The notes under the pieces: model-generated
Seen by the model: only the letters and a program-made list of their open reading frames with translations
Told to the model about the DNA's origin: nothing
Database searches by the model: none
Shown: piece by piece, positions 62,817 through 64,000 of the stretch
How positions within the stretch are numbered: position 1 is the first letter of the stretch
Layout: each line of letters starts with the position of its first letter
Source: Buchananella felis
Lineage (GTDB): Bacteria > Actinomycetota > Actinomycetes > Actinomycetales > Actinomycetaceae
Length of the DNA stretch: 64,000 nt
NCBI RefSeq assembly: GCF_041380015.1
Contig: NZ_CP159978.1
Direction: 5' to 3' (one strand)
Position numbers and translations under genes: made by a program

Positions 62817-63593
62817 TCAGGAGCTGACGGAATCCACCGCGCCGCCAAAGCGCCGGTCGCGCCGCGCGTACAGCTCGATGGCGCGCCACAGGGCCCGACG
62901 GTCGGCCTCCGGCCAGGGCTCGTCCGTGAAGACCAGTTCCGCGTATGCGGCCTGCCATAGCAGGAAGTTGGAGAGCCGGTGCTCCCCACCGGTGCGCCAC
63001 ACCATGTCCACGTCGGGCAGCTGCGGCTGGTACAGGTAGCGGGCCACCATTTCCTCGCTCACGCGCCGCCCAGAAATGCGGCCGGCGGCAACGTCGGCGG
63101 CGATCGCGGCAGCCGCATCGGCGATCTCCGCGCGGCCACCGTAGTTGATGCACATGGTCAGGGTGAGACGGTCGTTGTGCTTGGTCAGCTCGGCGGCCTC
63201 CTCCAGCTGCCGGATGACGCTGCCCCACAGGCGCGGGCGGCGTCCGGCCCACTGAATGCGCACCCCCCAGGAGTGCAGCATGTCCTGGTGTTTGCGCAGA
63301 ACCTCGCGGCTAAAGCCCAGAATGAAACTGACCTCCGCCGGGGAGCGCCGCCAGTTCTCCGTGGAAAAGGCGTAGGCGCTCAGGTGCTTAACCCCGATGT
63401 CCAGGGCCCCGGCCACCACGTCCAGCAGGGCCTCCTCCCCCTTGCGGTGGCCCTCGGTGCGGGGCAGGCCGCGCTCGTTGGCCCAACGGCCGTTACCGTC
63501 CATGACGATCGCGATGTGCCCGGGCACCAGCTGGGCGGGCAGCTGCGGCGGGGTAGCACCGCTCGCGTGGGGTGGGGGCGTTAGGAAACTCAC
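62817..63593 (-). CDS. uppS: Undecaprenyl diphosphate synthase (cis-prenyltransferase)
   Basis: 258 aa. Adds isoprene units to make the lipid carrier of cell-wall synthesis. Motifs: HIAIVMDGNGRWANERGLPR with catalytic Asp, EGHRKGEEAL, AYAFSTENWRRSPAEV, CINYGGRAEIADA, DMVWRTGGEHRLSNFLLWQA. ATG 63593. Follows recO by 34 nt on the same strand, the usual pair. Toxin array 2 has been inserted between its 3' end and the Zur gene. Confidence 0.97.
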   Translation of the reverse strand: MSFLTPPPHASGATPPQLPAQLVPGHIAIVMDGNGRWANERGLPRTEGHRKGEEALLDVVAGALDIGVKHLSAYAFSTENWRRSPAEVSFILGFSREVLRKHQDMLHSWGVRIQWAGRRPRLWGSVIRQLEEAAELTKHNDRLTLTMCINYGGRAEIADAAAAIAADVAAGRISGRRVSEEMVARYLYQPQLPDVDMVWRTGGEHRLSNFLLWQAAYAELVFTDEPWPEADRRALWRAIELYARRDRRFGGAVDSVSS

Positions 63594-63627
63594 CGCTCCT
63601 CCTGCGTATTGTTTTGGCTCTGCATTT

Positions 63628-64000
63628 TCAGGCCCGCTCCAGCAGCGGCAGGGACTTCAGGCGCCGCTCCAGGTGCCACTGCGAATACCCACTCACCAGC
63701 TCGGAGGCCTCTACCCGCGCCCACGTCGGCGCTGCATGGGCACGGGGCCAGTCGCCGCTGAGTAGTGCCCCCAACAGGTGCAGGGCGGCGCCGGACGGAC
63801 ACTCCGCTGTCACCGGCGCGCACGCTTCGCACAGCACCCCACCGGCGGGGGCGTCGAAGGCGGCGTGCGGGCCGGGTGCGCCGCACGTGGCGCACTCGAA
63901 CAAGGAGGGGGCCCAGCCCGCCACCGCCAGAGCGCGCAGCAGGAAAGAATCCACCACCAGCCCGCTCGGATGCCGATTGGTGGCCAGGGAGGCCAGCGCC
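63628..64000 (-). CDS. recO: DNA repair protein RecO, C-terminal part (gene runs off the right edge)
   Basis: The last about 123 codons are present. Sequence NRHPSGLVVDSFLLRALAVA and AGWAPSLFECATCGAPGPHA with two CxxC pairs (CATC, CEAC) matches the zinc-binding C-terminal domain of RecO; ends LERRLKSLPLLERA. Acts in RecF-pathway recombination repair with RecR. Directly upstream of uppS. Identity is inferred from the C-terminal half only but supported by gene order. Confidence 0.9.
   Translation of the reverse strand, partial: ALASLATNRHPSGLVVDSFLLRALAVAGWAPSLFECATCGAPGPHAAFDAPAGGVLCEACAPVTAECPSGAALHLLGALLSGDWPRAHAAPTWARVEASELVSGYSQWHLERRLKSLPLLERA

Overview
This 64 kb window is chromosomal DNA of a high-GC actinobacterium. 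The gene neighbourhoods (rimP-nusA-ylxR-infB-rbfA-truB-ribF-rpsO-pnp-M16 peptidase-dapB-dapA-rnj on one side; dnaG, dgt, dusB, glyS, a Zur-like regulator, uppS and recO on the other), frequent GTG/TTG starts, several apparently leaderless genes (TANNNT box 6-7 nt before the start), and a CWB2/SdrD-B surface protein all point to Actinobacteria. Actinomycetaceae is my best guess from gene order and content; the genus cannot be fixed from this sequence alone.

Layout. 1-3.3 kb: rnj (partial), dapA, a GNAT enzyme and a decayed HhH-GPD glycosylase. 3.4-5.0 kb: an exported lipoprotein hydrolase. 5.2-10.65 kb: toxin array 1, a tandem duplication of a type VII secretion-type module (WXG100-like protein, second small partner, polymorphic toxin, immunity gene). 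Copy B is complete and its toxin ends in a TNT-like (NAD+ glycohydrolase) domain. Copy A keeps only the orphan toxin C-terminus plus its immunity gene. 10.7-28.9 kb: the conserved dapB to rimP translation/RNA-decay/lysine block on the minus strand, interrupted by aldo-keto reductase, MFS, GNAT and RarD genes. 28.9-32.6 kb: a lipoprotein, small hypothetical genes, tRNA-Asn and tRNA-Met. 33.0-37.4 kb: a 1,471-aa surface protein. 37.4-41 kb: dnaG and dgt. 41.1-49.4 kb: an alpha-glucan uptake and hydrolysis locus (catalytically degenerate GH13 homologue, malG, malF, malE, LacI-type regulator, active GH13 glucosidase). 49.5-57 kb: dusB, glyS, two tandem MFS paralogues, glnA. 57.1-58.1 kb: Zur-like regulator and a small membrane protein. 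58.1-62.75 kb: toxin array 2, one toxin with the same N-terminus as array 1 but a PD-(D/E)XK nuclease-like C-terminus, surrounded by three near-identical candidate immunity genes and a 24-codon deletion remnant of a second toxin. 62.8-64 kb: uppS and recO (partial).

The two toxin arrays are the main accessory content. They share the toxin N-terminal delivery region, carry unrelated C-terminal effectors, and show the signs expected of polymorphic toxin evolution: orphan C-terminal cassette, duplicated immunity genes, an in-frame internal deletion, and a piece of dapB copied along with the duplication. No secretion ATPase or membrane core gene lies in the window, so the secretion apparatus must be elsewhere.

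A second unusual theme is a set of intergenic arrays (2.6, 6.3, 15.9, 17.1, 23.4 and 31.4 kb) with unrelated sequences but one architecture: direct units repeating exactly every 20 nt, followed by the same units inverted, which would fold into long hairpins. A short GACGTC-centred motif also recurs in many intergenic gaps.
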